Under the pieces are notes generated by a model. The model saw only the letters and a list, made by a program, of their open reading frames with translations. It made no database searches and was not told the origin of the DNA. A DNA stretch of 64,000 bases from Cryptosporangium sp044454545. GTDB taxonomy: Bacteria > Actinomycetota > Actinomycetes > Mycobacteriales > Cryptosporangiaceae. The position numbers and the translations under genes are program-made. The DNA lies in the NCBI RefSeq assembly GCF_044454545.1, contig NZ_JBITDV010000016.1:1-64000 (forward strand), in the 5' to 3' direction. Below are positions 51,878 through 61,657 of this stretch, piece after piece (the first letter of the stretch is position 1; every line of letters starts with the position of its first letter).

Positions 51878-53176
51878 ATGACTGGTGAAGTCCCCTTGCT
51901 TTCCACCGCCGAGGCGGCCGCGCGTCTCGGCGTCAAACCCTCGACGCTCTACGCGTACGTGAGCCGCGGCCTGATCTCACGGATTCGCGGGGCCGACGGG
52001 CGGGCCAGCTTCTTCGATGCGGACGAGCTCGACCTGATGGCCCAGCAGCCGCGCAGCCCCATCGCGGTTTCCGGTACCGGGTTGTCGATCCCGTTCACGG
52101 TCAGCGAGATCCGCGAGCAGCGTCTCTGGTACCGGGGCCTGGACGCGTGCGTGATGGCCCGTACGGAGTCGTTCGAGGCGGTCGCCGTCTGGCTGTGGAC
52201 CGAAGGGCGCCTCGCGCTGTCGTTCGCCTGCCCGCCGGAGTTCCTTCCCCCGGCGCGGGCCGCGGCCGCCGCGCTGCCGCCGACGGTCCGGCTGCTCGAT
52301 CGCCTCCGCGCGATCGTGTCGGCCGTCGGTGCCGTCGATCCGCTCCGTGCCGATCTTCGTCCCGACGCGGTCCATGTCACCGCTGCCGCGCTGATCGGCG
52401 CCATGATCGAAGGCCTGCCCGGCGTGGGCGATCGGCCCGACGGTGCCGGCGTGCCCGGCGGTGCCGGCGTGCCCGGCGGTGCCGGCGTGCCCGGCGGTGC
52501 CGGCGTGCCCGGCGTGGGCGAGCGGGCAGACGTGGGCGGTTCGGTGGCCTGGCGGCTGTGGGTGGCGCTCACCGGCAGGGAGCCGGAGCCGGGCCAGGTG
52601 GCGGCACTCGAGACGGCGCTGGGGTTGCTGGCCGATCACGGGGTGACGGCGTCCACGGTGGCGGCGCGGGTCGCGGCTTCGGCCCGGGCCCATCCGTACG
52701 CAGCAGTCGGCGCGGCCCTGGCCACGCTCGACGGACCGGTCGAGAGCGGCAGCAGCTCGCTCGTGCACCGCACGCTCGTCGAGGCCGCGCGCGACGGCAG
52801 CGTCGCGGTGGTCGGACGCGTGCTCGACCAGTCGAACCACCTGCCGGGGTTCGGTCACCCGCTCTACCCCGACGGTGATCCACGCGGCCGCACGCTCATC
52901 GACGTGCTCGCGGCCGACCCACCGCACAAGGGGCGCTGGGAGGCCGTCGAGCAGTTCATGGCCACCGGCCGCCGCGGGCGCCCGCTCGACCCGACGGTCG
53001 ACTTCGGGCTGGGGGCACTCACGTTCACCGCCGGGATGCCTTCCGATGCCGGCCTGGCCATCCTCGCCGTCGCGCGCTGCGCCGGTTGGGTCGCGCACAC
53101 GCTGGAGGAGTACACCCACGAACTGGACCGCTTCCGCCCCTCGGATCCGGCCCGCCGACGCACCGCCCGCCCGTAG
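51878..53176 (+). CDS. HTH-domain citrate-synthase-fold protein, probably a regulator
   Basis: 432 residues. An N-terminal MerR/excisionase-type helix-turn-helix (about 6-55: LLSTAEAAARLGVKPSTLYA in part, VSRGLISRIRG) is fused to a citrate synthase fold (about 95-420). Motif GFGHPLYPDGDPRG (about 324) retains the second catalytic His and DFGLGAL (about 375) the Asp. The first catalytic His, normally in GPxHGGA, is replaced: the aligned segment is GPVESGSS, so Glu stands for His. Such HTH-citrate synthases exist in actinobacteria; here loss of catalysis is inferred. Residues about 188-211 are four GAGVPG repeats. ATG 51878 has GGAGGTGAGGG upstream. Confidence 0.82.
   Translation: MTGEVPLLSTAEAAARLGVKPSTLYAYVSRGLISRIRGADGRASFFDADELDLMAQQPRSPIAVSGTGLSIPFTVSEIREQRLWYRGLDACVMARTESFEAVAVWLWTEGRLALSFACPPEFLPPARAAAAALPPTVRLLDRLRAIVSAVGAVDPLRADLRPDAVHVTAAALIGAMIEGLPGVGDRPDGAGVPGGAGVPGGAGVPGGAGVPGVGERADVGGSVAWRLWVALTGREPEPGQVAALETALGLLADHGVTASTVAARVAASARAHPYAAVGAALATLDGPVESGSSSLVHRTLVEAARDGSVAVVGRVLDQSNHLPGFGHPLYPDGDPRGRTLIDVLAADPPHKGRWEAVEQFMATGRRGRPLDPTVDFGLGALTFTAGMPSDAGLAILAVARCAGWVAHTLEEYTHELDRFRPSDPARRRTARP
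52442..52513 (+). repeat. 4 x 18-bp perfect tandem repeat inside the citrate-synthase-like gene
   Basis: The unit GGTGCCGGCGTGCCCGGC occurs four times without a mismatch (52442-52459, 52460-52477, 52478-52495, 52496-52513) and encodes GAGVPG in frame. Copy-number change would not shift the frame. Confidence 0.95.
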
Positions 53177-53560
53177 GACGCTCGGCCCTGACGCGCCTCG
53201 GCGACGGGGTCGGGTTCTGGGCTGGGCCGGAGTCGGGCCGGACGCCGGACGGGCGGCAGACGGGCGCCGGACCCGGGGGCCGGGCGGAGGTCGTGCGGCC
53301 CGAAGGCCGGGCTGCCGGGACCTAGGACCCAGGAGCCGAGGCCGGGACCCAGGAGCCGCCCCCGTTGGGCGAGCGCCCCCGCCCCCGTTTAGTGCGCCCC
53401 GCCCCCGTTCGGCAAGCCCCGCCCCGTCGGCACGCGGCGCTCGCGGTGGGCATTCAGCACGCGGCGCTCGCTGTGGGCGTTTGGCGGGCAGCGCGGGCGT
53501 TCGGCGAGCGGCGCTGGCGGTGGGCGAGCAACGCTCTCGCGGTGGGCGAGCGGCTGGTGC
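53177..53560. other. Gene-free, repeat-rich 384-bp region between the HTH gene and dciA
   Basis: No supported ORF. The stretch is very G/C-skewed and contains short direct repeats: GGACCCAGGAGCCG at 53325-53338 and 53345-53358, three GCCCCCGTT copies about 22 bp apart (53357-53410), and several GGTGGGCGAGC/GGCGCTCGC variants (53445-53550). It follows the HTH gene and the end of dciA (convergent) and may hold their terminators, but no single clear stem stands out. Confidence 0.6.
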
Positions 53561-54502
53561 TCAGCCGTACGTGTCGCGGGGTCCGCGGCCGCGGACGGAG
53601 ATCGGGCCCCGTTTCCAGCTCGGTGCCGCCGGTCCGTGTACCCGAATCTTGCGGACGACATTGGGGCCGATCTCGGAGGAGAGCAGGCCGAGGATCTTCG
53701 TGGACAGCAGCCTCAGTTGAGTGGCCCACGCGGTCGATTCGGCCTGCAGAGTCAGCTCCCCGTCTTTGAGCTGCACCGGACGCGACTTCGAGGCGATCTC
53801 GGGGCCGACCAGGCTCGGCCAGTCGCCCAGTACGCGTGCTTCGGCGGTTGCGCGGTCCCAGCCGCGGTCGGCGACCATGCGACTCACCAGGCGTCCGAGC
53901 GGCTGCGGGTCGCGCGGGTCGGGGCCTGCGCTGCTCCAGCGGCGCCGCTTCGGGCTCTGTCCGTCGCCGGCCTGGCGCGGTTTCGGCCCGCCCGGTTTGG
54001 TCGTGTAGGTGCGCCCGGCCGCGCGGGCGGCGTCCAGGGCGGCTCGCGCGAGCTGGGCTCCGCCCAGCGGCTTCCCGCCCTTCCCACCCTCGCCGGCGGC
54101 TCCGCCGCTCGACGCCCCTCCGGCCTGCGCCCCATCTGTAGGCGCTCCGCCCCTCGGCGCCCCGCTGCTCGGCGCCCCGTTGCTGGACGCCCCGCCGCTC
54201 GCAGGCGCCCCGCTCGCAGGCGCCCCGCCTGACGGCGCCCCACTGCTCGACGCCCCTCCGGCAGGCGCCCCATCCGTCCGCGCCCCGCGAGTCGACGCCC
54301 CGCGGGTCGACGCACCTCCGGTAGGTCGCCGGGCTTGAGGAGACCCGTTGGGTGGGGGTTGGTCGGATACACCGTTTCCCGTGAAACGGTCGGCGGGCGG
54401 ACCGGCGCTCGACGCAGCGGTGGTCGGGTGGCCGTCGCCCCGGGCGGTGGGCTTCCCGCCCACGGCATCGGGGTGCATGGCGTCAAAAAAATCATCGGTC
54501 AC
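53561..54502 (-). CDS. dciA: DciA (DUF721) helicase-loading protein with a long repeat-rich N-terminus
   Basis: 313 residues from GTG 54502, which has GGGGGAGG 6 nt upstream; it overlaps recF by 11 bp. The C-terminal DUF721/DciA domain (about 205-313) is clear: QPLGRLVSRMVADRGWDRAT in part, VLGDWPSLVGPEIASKSRPV, GELTLQAESTAWATQLRLLS in part. DciA interacts with the replicative helicase DnaB and is needed for initiation in bacteria lacking DnaC. Residues about 55-140 are GAP/GAS-type degenerate repeats (GAPSGG, GAPASG, GASSNG), an intrinsically disordered extension longer than in mycobacterial homologues. Confidence 0.9.
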   Translation of the reverse strand: MTDDFFDAMHPDAVGGKPTARGDGHPTTAASSAGPPADRFTGNGVSDQPPPNGSPQARRPTGGASTRGASTRGARTDGAPAGGASSSGAPSGGAPASGAPASGGASSNGAPSSGAPRGGAPTDGAQAGGASSGGAAGEGGKGGKPLGGAQLARAALDAARAAGRTYTTKPGGPKPRQAGDGQSPKRRRWSSAGPDPRDPQPLGRLVSRMVADRGWDRATAEARVLGDWPSLVGPEIASKSRPVQLKDGELTLQAESTAWATQLRLLSTKILGLLSSEIGPNVVRKIRVHGPAAPSWKRGPISVRGRGPRDTYG

Positions 54503-55703
54503 GAGTGACCTCCCCCGCCGCGACATCAAAACGTGCGCCCTGCAGTGCCTGCGGAACATCCGCGGCGACAGCCGCGGTCACCAGTACCTGGGAAGCATCG
54601 TGCACCAGACCGGCCAGCCGGTCTCGACGTTGGGAATCCAGCTCGGCGAAGACGTCGTCGAGGATCAGCACGGGCTCGCCCCCGTCTTCGGTGAGCAGGT
54701 CGTAGCAGCCGAGGCGGAGCGCGAGCGCGTACGACCAGCCTTCGCCGTGGCTGGCGTAACCCTTCGCAGGCAGGTCGCCGAGCCAGAGCACGACGTCGTC
54801 GCGGTGCGGGCCGACCAGCGTGATGCCGCGCTCGATCTCCTGGCTGCGGGACGCGGCGAGCGCCTCGAGGATGCGCTGGGTGAGCTCGGGGCCGTCGACG
54901 TTGAGCTCCGGACGGTCGGCGACCGGCTCGGGGTTGTCGGTGGACGCGTCGCCGTGCGTGGACGACCGGTAGGCGAGCCGGGTGCGGCCCTTACCGGCGC
55001 TGACCGCGTCGTAGGCCTTGGCGACGTACGGCTCCAGGGCAGCGAGCACCTCGAGGCGGGCAGCCAGCAACTCGGCACCGTGCGCGGCCAGGTGGCCGTC
55101 CCAGACCTCGAGCGTCCGCAGGTCGCCCGCGCCCTTGGCCGCCCGGCGCGCGGACGCCGCGGTGCGCAGGAGCGCGTTGCGCTGCTTGAGCACGCGGTCG
55201 TAGTCGGCGCGGACCCCGGCGAAGCGGGGAGACCGGGCGACCAGCAGGTCGTCGATGAAGCGACGCCGCTCGGACGGGTCGCCACGGACCAGCGCGAGGT
55301 CTTCGGGAGCGAACATCACGGTCCGCAGAGCGCCGAGGACGTCACGCGGACGGGTCACCGGCGAACGGTTGAGCCGGGCGCGATTCGCCTTGCCGGGCAC
55401 GATCTCGATCTCGACGAGCAACTCGCGGGCATCCCGGACGACCGCCGCGCGGATCACCGCGCGCGAGGCACCGGCCCGGACCAGCGGGGCGTCGGTGGCG
55501 ACCCGGTGGCTGTCGAGCGTGGCGACGTAGCCGACGGCCTCGACCAGGTTGGTCTTGCCCTGGCCGTTGGGGCCGACGAGCACGTTCGGGCCGGGTTCCA
55601 GGTCGACCGACACCGAGGCGTAGCTGCGGTAGTCGACCAGGGACAGGTGGCGGACGTGCGTGCCACCCTGCCGGTGAGGGGTCCCGGCCCGATCCGTGTC
55701 CAT
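54492..55703 (-). CDS. recF: DNA replication and repair protein RecF
   Basis: 403 residues from ATG 55703 (AGGGAC upstream). Walker A in VGPNGQGKTNLVEAV, ABC signature region RRRFIDDLLVARSPRF, and Walker B LILDDVFAELDSQRRDRLAG. RecF binds gapped DNA and helps load RecA via RecOR. The first 15 residues (DTDRAGTPHRQGGTHV) precede the usual MHVRHLSLVDYRSY start, which here has no ATG or GTG, so the longer start is taken. It lies 7 nt after gnd and overlaps dciA. Confidence 0.95.
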   Translation of the reverse strand: MDTDRAGTPHRQGGTHVRHLSLVDYRSYASVSVDLEPGPNVLVGPNGQGKTNLVEAVGYVATLDSHRVATDAPLVRAGASRAVIRAAVVRDARELLVEIEIVPGKANRARLNRSPVTRPRDVLGALRTVMFAPEDLALVRGDPSERRRFIDDLLVARSPRFAGVRADYDRVLKQRNALLRTAASARRAAKGAGDLRTLEVWDGHLAAHGAELLAARLEVLAALEPYVAKAYDAVSAGKGRTRLAYRSSTHGDASTDNPEPVADRPELNVDGPELTQRILEALAASRSQEIERGITLVGPHRDDVVLWLGDLPAKGYASHGEGWSYALALRLGCYDLLTEDGGEPVLILDDVFAELDSQRRDRLAGLVHDASQVLVTAAVAADVPQALQGARFDVAAGEVTRDR

Positions 55704-55710
55704 CTGTCCC

Positions 55711-56643
<933 letters not shown>

Positions 56644-56835
56644 GCTGCTCTCCCCTGCGTTCAGCTCGCTCAGTCTCGCGTGGCGGTGCGGCTGCCGTAC
56701 CCCCGCTGGGCCGCCTTTGGCCGGACACTTCCTGATCGATTCTTCCCCGTGACGGCGAGGGGGATGTCAACCGGGCTCCGGCTATTCGTCGACGGGCCGG
56801 AGAAGAGCGCGTGACCGGGCCGCTCACCAGCTTGT

Positions 56836-57975
56836 TTACTGAGAGACGCGAACCGGCATCAGCAGGTAGCGGTAGGCGCTCTCGTTCACCGGCTTGGACT
56901 CGGCGTCGGCCACCTCGCCGGTCAGCACCGCGGGCTTGAGCGGGGTGGTGCAGGAGAGCACGGCCACCTCGGTACCCAGTGCGTTCAGACCGTCGAGCAG
57001 GAACTGCGGGTTGAACGCGATCTCGATGTCGTCACCGTCGAACACCGCGTCGGTGGACTCCGAAGCGCGGGCGTCTTCGGTGCCGCCCGCCTCGACCGTG
57101 AGCATTCCGCTGGTGAACGCCAGGCGGACCGGGGTGTTCCGCTCGGCGACGAGCGAGACGCGCTTGACGACCTCGATCATCGTCGCGGTCGGCACCTTCG
57201 CCTGGATCGCGTGGCTGTCGGGGAACAGCGAGCGGACGGGCGGGAACTGACCGTCGAGGAGACGCGTGGTCGTGCGGCGGCCGGCGCCGGAGAAACCGAT
57301 GAGGCCTTCGCCGGTGGCGCCCTGGCTCAACGCCAGGGTGACCTCTGTGCCGGACGACATGGCCCGGGCGGTGTCGGACAGTGTGCGGGCCGGAACTAGG
57401 GCGTTCTGGCTCACGTCAGCGGCCCCGGGACGCCACGTGAGCTCACGCACGGCCAGCCGGTAGCGGTCGGTGGCGAGCAGCGTCAGCCGATCGCCTTCGA
57501 ACTCGAGCCGGACGCCGGTGAGGACCGGGAGCGTGTCGTCCTTGCCGGAGGCGACGACGACCTGGGCGACGGCGGTGGCGAACTCGTCGGCATCGACGGC
57601 GCCGGCGACCGTCGGCATCTCGGGCAGCGTCGGGTAGTCCTCCACCGGCATCGTCGGCAGCGTGAAGCGGGCGGTGCCGCAGACGATCTCGGCGCGCGCC
57701 TCGTCGGCGTCGACCTCGACCGGGTGGTTCGGAAGCGCCCGGGTGATCTCGGCCAGCAGACGGCCGGAGACGAGGACCCGGCCGGGCGTGTCGGTCTGTA
57801 CGTCGACGCCCATCTGACTGGAGACCTCGTAGTCGAAGCCGGAGACCGTCAGCCGGTCGTTGTCGGTTTCGAGCAGGACCCCGGCCAGAACCGGCACCGG
57901 CGGCCGGGCCGGGAGGCTCTTGGCCGTCCACGCGACGGCGTCGGCAAGCGATTCACGCTCGACCCGGAACTTCAT
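56836..57975 (-). CDS. dnaN: DNA polymerase III sliding clamp (beta subunit)
   Basis: 379 residues with three repeated clamp domains (about 1-125, 126-250, 251-379). Begins MKFRVERESLADAVAWTAKS, contains PVLAGVLLETDNDRLTVSGFD in part and ends YRYLLMPVRVSQ, which is the classic clamp C-terminus (LMPMR type). ATG 57975 follows GGAGG by 7 nt. The 192-bp gap to gnd contains no gene. Confidence 0.97.
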   Translation of the reverse strand: MKFRVERESLADAVAWTAKSLPARPPVPVLAGVLLETDNDRLTVSGFDYEVSSQMGVDVQTDTPGRVLVSGRLLAEITRALPNHPVEVDADEARAEIVCGTARFTLPTMPVEDYPTLPEMPTVAGAVDADEFATAVAQVVVASGKDDTLPVLTGVRLEFEGDRLTLLATDRYRLAVRELTWRPGAADVSQNALVPARTLSDTARAMSSGTEVTLALSQGATGEGLIGFSGAGRRTTTRLLDGQFPPVRSLFPDSHAIQAKVPTATMIEVVKRVSLVAERNTPVRLAFTSGMLTVEAGGTEDARASESTDAVFDGDDIEIAFNPQFLLDGLNALGTEVAVLSCTTPLKPAVLTGEVADAESKPVNESAYRYLLMPVRVSQ

Positions 57976-58529
57976 TACTTGCCTCCATCACGCCGTTCTG
58001 GGGAAGCCGACCGTACCCCGAGGGTGCGACGAAAGTGTGCGCCGGGCGTGCGGTCCTCCTCTTCGTCGAAGAAAAGTCTTCGGACCCGCCTCGGCACGTT
58101 TTCCCCACAGTCCCCAGCACCGAAGAGCACTTCAGATCTCTCTAGATAACTGATTCGTAGTCGTCGTAGGTGTTGTGGATTCTGTGGAAATCAGGCGTCT
58201 GCGCAGCGTGCGCGTCGAGTCGGGGTGTGGACAGCCGGTGGGGACGCTGGGGATGACGAGACGCTTGTTGTGGAAGCCGTTTGGTTGTCCACTCTTGTCC
58301 ACACGCAACCCACAGCTGACCACACAGTTTTCACACAAGCAGCGCGCCTTTCCACAGAGTTATCCCCAGCCTGTGCATGAGCGCTGGTGAAACGGTGGAC
58401 AGTCCTGGGGGCAGTGCGGTGGATGGACGATGTGTTGGGTGCCCTAGCCAGGAACAACACTCATACACACGTGTGGAAGACGGCGTCCACACCGTGTGGA
58501 TGGAGGGGTGTGGACGGGTCAGATGACGA
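57976..58529. other. oriC: Chromosomal replication origin (oriC), dnaN-dnaA intergenic region
   Basis: A gene-free 599-bp space between dnaN and dnaA, dense in DnaA-box-like 9-mers on both strands: TTGTCCACT (58285-58293), TTGTCCACA (58295-58303, consensus), TGTGGACAG (58226-58234), TGTGGATTC (58174-58182), TGTGGAAAT (58183-58191), CTTTCCACA (58348-58356), TTATCCCCA (58360-58368), GCGTCCACA (58483-58491), TGTGGATGG (58495-58503) and TGTGGACGG (58509-58517), among others. The most AT-rich part, a candidate unwinding site, is 58128-58160. The location is standard for actinobacteria. Confidence 0.9.
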
Positions 58530-58558
58530 AGGCCCCTCAGCCATCGGCTGAGGGGCCT
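58530..58558 (-). terminator. Terminator of dnaA
   Basis: A perfect 13-bp stem (AGGCCCCTCAGCC and its inverse) with a 3-nt loop, 16 nt after the dnaA stop. No U-tract follows on the minus strand. It shields oriC from dnaA read-through. Confidence 0.75.
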
Positions 58559-58574
58559 CGAACGGGACGAATCC

Positions 58575-60599
58575 CTACTGCTGCTGAGCCCGTTGCTTGA
58601 TGCGGTTGGTCAGCTCGGCGATCTGGTTGTAGAGCGATCGGCGCTCGGCCATCATCTGGCGGATCTTGCGGTCGGCGTGCATGACCGTGGTGTGGTCGCG
58701 GCCGCCGAAGGCCTGGCCGATGCGGGGCAGCGAGAGGTCGGTCAGCTCCCGGCAGAGGTACATCGCGACCTGGCGGGCGTTGACCAGTACCCGGGACCGG
58801 GACGAGCCGCAGAGGTCGTCCATCGAGACGCTGAAGTACTCCGCGGTGGCGGCCATGATCGTCGCCGAGGTGATCTCGGGGCCGCCCCCCTCGGGGATCA
58901 GGTCCTTGAGCACGACCTCGGCCAGGCCGAGATCGACCGGCTGCCGGTTCAGGCTCGCGAACGCGGTCACCCGGATCAGCGCGCCCTCGAGCTCGCGGAT
59001 GTTGGACTGGATCTTGCTGGCGATGAACTCCAGCACCTCCGGCGGCGCGGCCAGCCGCTCCTGCGCGGCCTTCTTCCGGAGGATCGCGATCCGGGTCTCG
59101 AGGTCGGGCGGCTGGATGTCGGTGAGCAGGCCCCACTCGAACCGCGTCCGCAGCCGCTCCTCGAGCGTCGAGAGCTGTTTGGGCGAACGGTCGGAGCTGA
59201 TGACGATCTGCTTGTTCGCGTTGTGCAGCGTGTTGAACGTGTGGAAGAACTCCTCCTGCGTCCGCTCGCGGCTCTCCAAGAACTGGATGTCGTCGACCAG
59301 CAGGATGTCGACGTCGCGGTAGCGGCGCTGGAACGCCTGGGTCTTGTCGTCCCGCAGCGAGTTGATGAAGTCGTTCGTGAACTCTTCGGTCGAGACGTAG
59401 CGCACGGCCCTGGCGTTGCCGAGCGACTGCGCGTAGTGCCCGATCGCGTGCAGCAGGTGCGTCTTGCCCAACCCGGAGCCGCCGTAGACGAACAGCGGGT
59501 TGTAGGCCTTGGCCGGTGCCTCGGCGACCGCGACGGCGGCCGCGTGCGCGAACCGGTTCGACGAGCCGATGACGAACGTGTCGAACGTGTACTTCGGGTT
59601 CAGCCGGGCCGGCTCGGTCGGGCGCGGGGTCTCGCCGCGCCGGATGCCGCGGTTGGCCGGCTCGACCGGCGGCTCCTGGCCGAAGGGCGGCGAGTGGTGC
59701 CGGCCCCGGTTGTCGTAGGCCGGTGGGTAGGCGGTGCCGTCGTAGGGCTCGAAGCCGCCGGGCCGGGCCGCGCCGTACGGACCGGTTGCGCGGTACGCGG
59801 GCTGTTCGGGGTAGGCGGGCGGGGCGAACCCGGACACGCCCGCGCTGCCGCCGATGTTCGCGGCGCCGCCGGGAGCCGGGGAGATCGGCTCGGGCGTCGG
59901 GACGGGTGAACCCGGGCCCGGGTTCGCGCCCGGGCCGACCGTCGGCGCGCCGGCGTCGGTCGGCTCCCGGGGGGCGTCCTTGTCGGTCGCGGCGGCGGCG
60001 TGGCGGCCCCGGATGCGGTCGGAGGCCGGCGCCTCGAGCGGATTGCTGGTCGGCGCCGCCGCGTCGGCGGTGGCGCCGTACGCGGCGGGCGGTGCGCTGT
60101 CGCCGTACGGGCGGTACGGGTAGCCGGCGGGTGGCTGCGCCGGACGCTCGGCCGCAGCGGCGGCGCCACCGCGGTAGTCGCGGTACTCGGGTTCGGGCGG
60201 CGTCCGGTCGAAGGGCGCGGCGGCGTCGGCAGCCGCGGTGCCTTCGTCGTAGCGGCCGGGCGCGTAGGCCTCCGGACGCCAGTTGTCGACCGGAGGCAGA
60301 TCGAGGACGTGGAGCTCCATCGTCTGCTGTTCGACCGGAACCCGTACCGTCACGGCGACGTTCACCGTGCGGCCGAGCTGGCGCGAGATCGCGTCGGTGA
60401 TTACTCCGCGTAGCCGACTTTCGAAGGCGTCCTTGGCGAACTGGTTGGGCGCGGCGAGAAGCGCCGTGTCTTCCACCAGCGCGAGCGGCCGGGTCAACCG
60501 GAGCCACGCGCGCTGCTGGGGACTGAGGTCCTGGTCGGCCAGGCTTTCCGTGGCCGCAGACCAGATGCCTTCGAGATTGACGCTCTCGTCGGTCACCAT
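58575..60599 (-). CDS. dnaA: Chromosomal replication initiator protein DnaA
   Basis: 674 residues. Domain I (1-100), then a Pro/Gly/Ala/Tyr-rich linker of about 230 residues (100-331), AAA+ domain III starting at NPKYTFDTFVIG (about 334) with Walker A GGSGLGKTHLLHAIG (about 378) and Walker B DILLVDDIQFL, and domain IV with the DnaA-box recognition motif GGRDHTTVMHADRKIRQ. The linker length is typical of Streptomyces-like DnaA and far above the mycobacterial one. ATG 60599 is followed directly by GTG 60596; AGGGGGA sits closer to the ideal distance for the GTG. Confidence 0.97.
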   Translation of the reverse strand: MVTDESVNLEGIWSAATESLADQDLSPQQRAWLRLTRPLALVEDTALLAAPNQFAKDAFESRLRGVITDAISRQLGRTVNVAVTVRVPVEQQTMELHVLDLPPVDNWRPEAYAPGRYDEGTAAADAAAPFDRTPPEPEYRDYRGGAAAAAERPAQPPAGYPYRPYGDSAPPAAYGATADAAAPTSNPLEAPASDRIRGRHAAAATDKDAPREPTDAGAPTVGPGANPGPGSPVPTPEPISPAPGGAANIGGSAGVSGFAPPAYPEQPAYRATGPYGAARPGGFEPYDGTAYPPAYDNRGRHHSPPFGQEPPVEPANRGIRRGETPRPTEPARLNPKYTFDTFVIGSSNRFAHAAAVAVAEAPAKAYNPLFVYGGSGLGKTHLLHAIGHYAQSLGNARAVRYVSTEEFTNDFINSLRDDKTQAFQRRYRDVDILLVDDIQFLESRERTQEEFFHTFNTLHNANKQIVISSDRSPKQLSTLEERLRTRFEWGLLTDIQPPDLETRIAILRKKAAQERLAAPPEVLEFIASKIQSNIRELEGALIRVTAFASLNRQPVDLGLAEVVLKDLIPEGGGPEITSATIMAATAEYFSVSMDDLCGSSRSRVLVNARQVAMYLCRELTDLSLPRIGQAFGGRDHTTVMHADRKIRQMMAERRSLYNQIAELTNRIKQRAQQQ

Positions 60600-61139
60600 T
60601 CCCCCTGGTAGATAGCGTCTCACTCGGGCAGCCGATGCACTGTCCACACCGGTTTCCACACCCTGTGTATAGTGCGCGGACCCCGATCTGAACCGGACAT
60701 TTGGTGCCCCGGCGCCGACGGCGTGTCGGGTGGCCGCTCCCTGAAGGGCTCACCAGGCCGAACGCCCCCGACTGCTCTGACGGGGATTTCGACAAGAATC
60801 AACCAGGACCGGCAAACGGGCAGGCTAACAGCGTCTCTGAGCACGCAACAAGGCGTTGTCCACAGGCTGCGCCGACCCGTTGTCCCGTCCAGGGCCGTGG
60901 CCTGCGGGCATACCTGTTGTGCCAGATTGAGATCGGGACCCGAGAGCGCGCCGAGACCGACGCGAAGGGGTGAGCCACCGTCACGGACTGTGGAGGACGG
61001 TGACTGCATTTGCTGGCCCTGTCCTGGCTCACGTACGCTGAAACCATCTATGGCTATGCCGTACCTATCGGTGCGGAGATCACGACGTAGCCGAGCCGCC
61101 CGCAGTCCGACCCAGTTAGTACGCATCGGAGACCTCGAC
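60600..61139. promoter_or_regulatory. dnaA-rpmH divergent promoter region
   Basis: 540 bp without a supported gene, holding promoters of dnaA (minus) and the rpmH operon (plus). CTGTCCACA (60640-60648) and GGTTTCCACA (60651-60660) are DnaA-box-like and lie between a TATACA -10 candidate on the minus strand (60665-60672) and the dnaA start, which would allow autoregulation. On the plus strand TTGCTG (61010-61015), an 18-nt spacer and TACGCT (61034-61039) is a possible rpmH promoter. Confidence 0.5.
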
Positions 61140-61277
61140 GTGAGCAAGCGCACCTACCAGCCGAACAACCGCCGCCGCGCGAAGACCCACGGCTTCCGGC
61201 TGCGCATGCGCACGCGCGCGGGGCGGGCCATCATCGCCGCTCGCCGCCTCAAGGGGCGCGCGCGCCTCTCCGCCTGA
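61140..61277 (+). CDS. rpmH: 50S ribosomal protein L34
   Basis: 45 residues, very basic: MSKRTYQPNNRRRAKTHGFR at the start, then LRMRTRAGRAIIAARRLKGR. It begins at GTG 61140 with GGAG 9 nt upstream. Standard length for actinobacterial L34. First gene of the rpmH-rnpA-yidD-yidC-jag-rsmG operon. Confidence 0.97.
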   Translation: MSKRTYQPNNRRRAKTHGFRLRMRTRAGRAIIAARRLKGRARLSA

Positions 61278-61294
61278 CACGGCAGGAGCGCGGC

Positions 61295-61657
61295 GTGCTG
61301 CCTGCGCACGCGCGGCTGCGGCGGCGCGAAGACTTCACCCGGGTGCTGCGCTCGGGCAACCGCGCGGGACGAAGCACGCTGGTCGTGCACGCAGCTCTCG
61401 GCCCGACGATCGATGCCGGCCCGGCGGAGAACTCCGTCCGGGCCGGTTTCGTTGTCTCCAAGGCAGTCGGCAACGCCGTCGTACGGCACCGGGTCGCGAG
61501 GCAGCTCCGCCACCTCGTCCGGGACCGGCTGCCACTGCTGCCACCCGGCAGCACGGTGGTCGTCCGGGCACTGCCCGCCGCCGCCGACCAAACCTCGGAG
61601 ACACTGGGCCGTGATCTGGACGGCGCCCTCCGACGCATTCTGAAGGCCCGACGATGA
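61295..61657 (+). CDS. rnpA: Ribonuclease P protein component
   Basis: 120 residues with the RNA-binding motif in VSKAVGNAVVRHRVARQLRH and the N-terminal LRRREDFTRVLRSG. It supports the RNase P RNA in 5' tRNA processing. GTG 61295 follows AGGAG by 8 nt; the end overlaps yidD as ATGA. Confidence 0.95.
   Translation: MLPAHARLRRREDFTRVLRSGNRAGRSTLVVHAALGPTIDAGPAENSVRAGFVVSKAVGNAVVRHRVARQLRHLVRDRLPLLPPGSTVVVRALPAAADQTSETLGRDLDGALRRILKARR

Noticed and set aside
52442..52513. CRISPR-like short repeats
   Set aside because: Units are directly adjacent without spacers and code in frame for GAGVPG; no cas genes are in the window.
58537..60795. 752-aa minus-strand frame overlapping dnaA
   Set aside because: Alternate frame of dnaA, whose own frame has all four DnaA domains.
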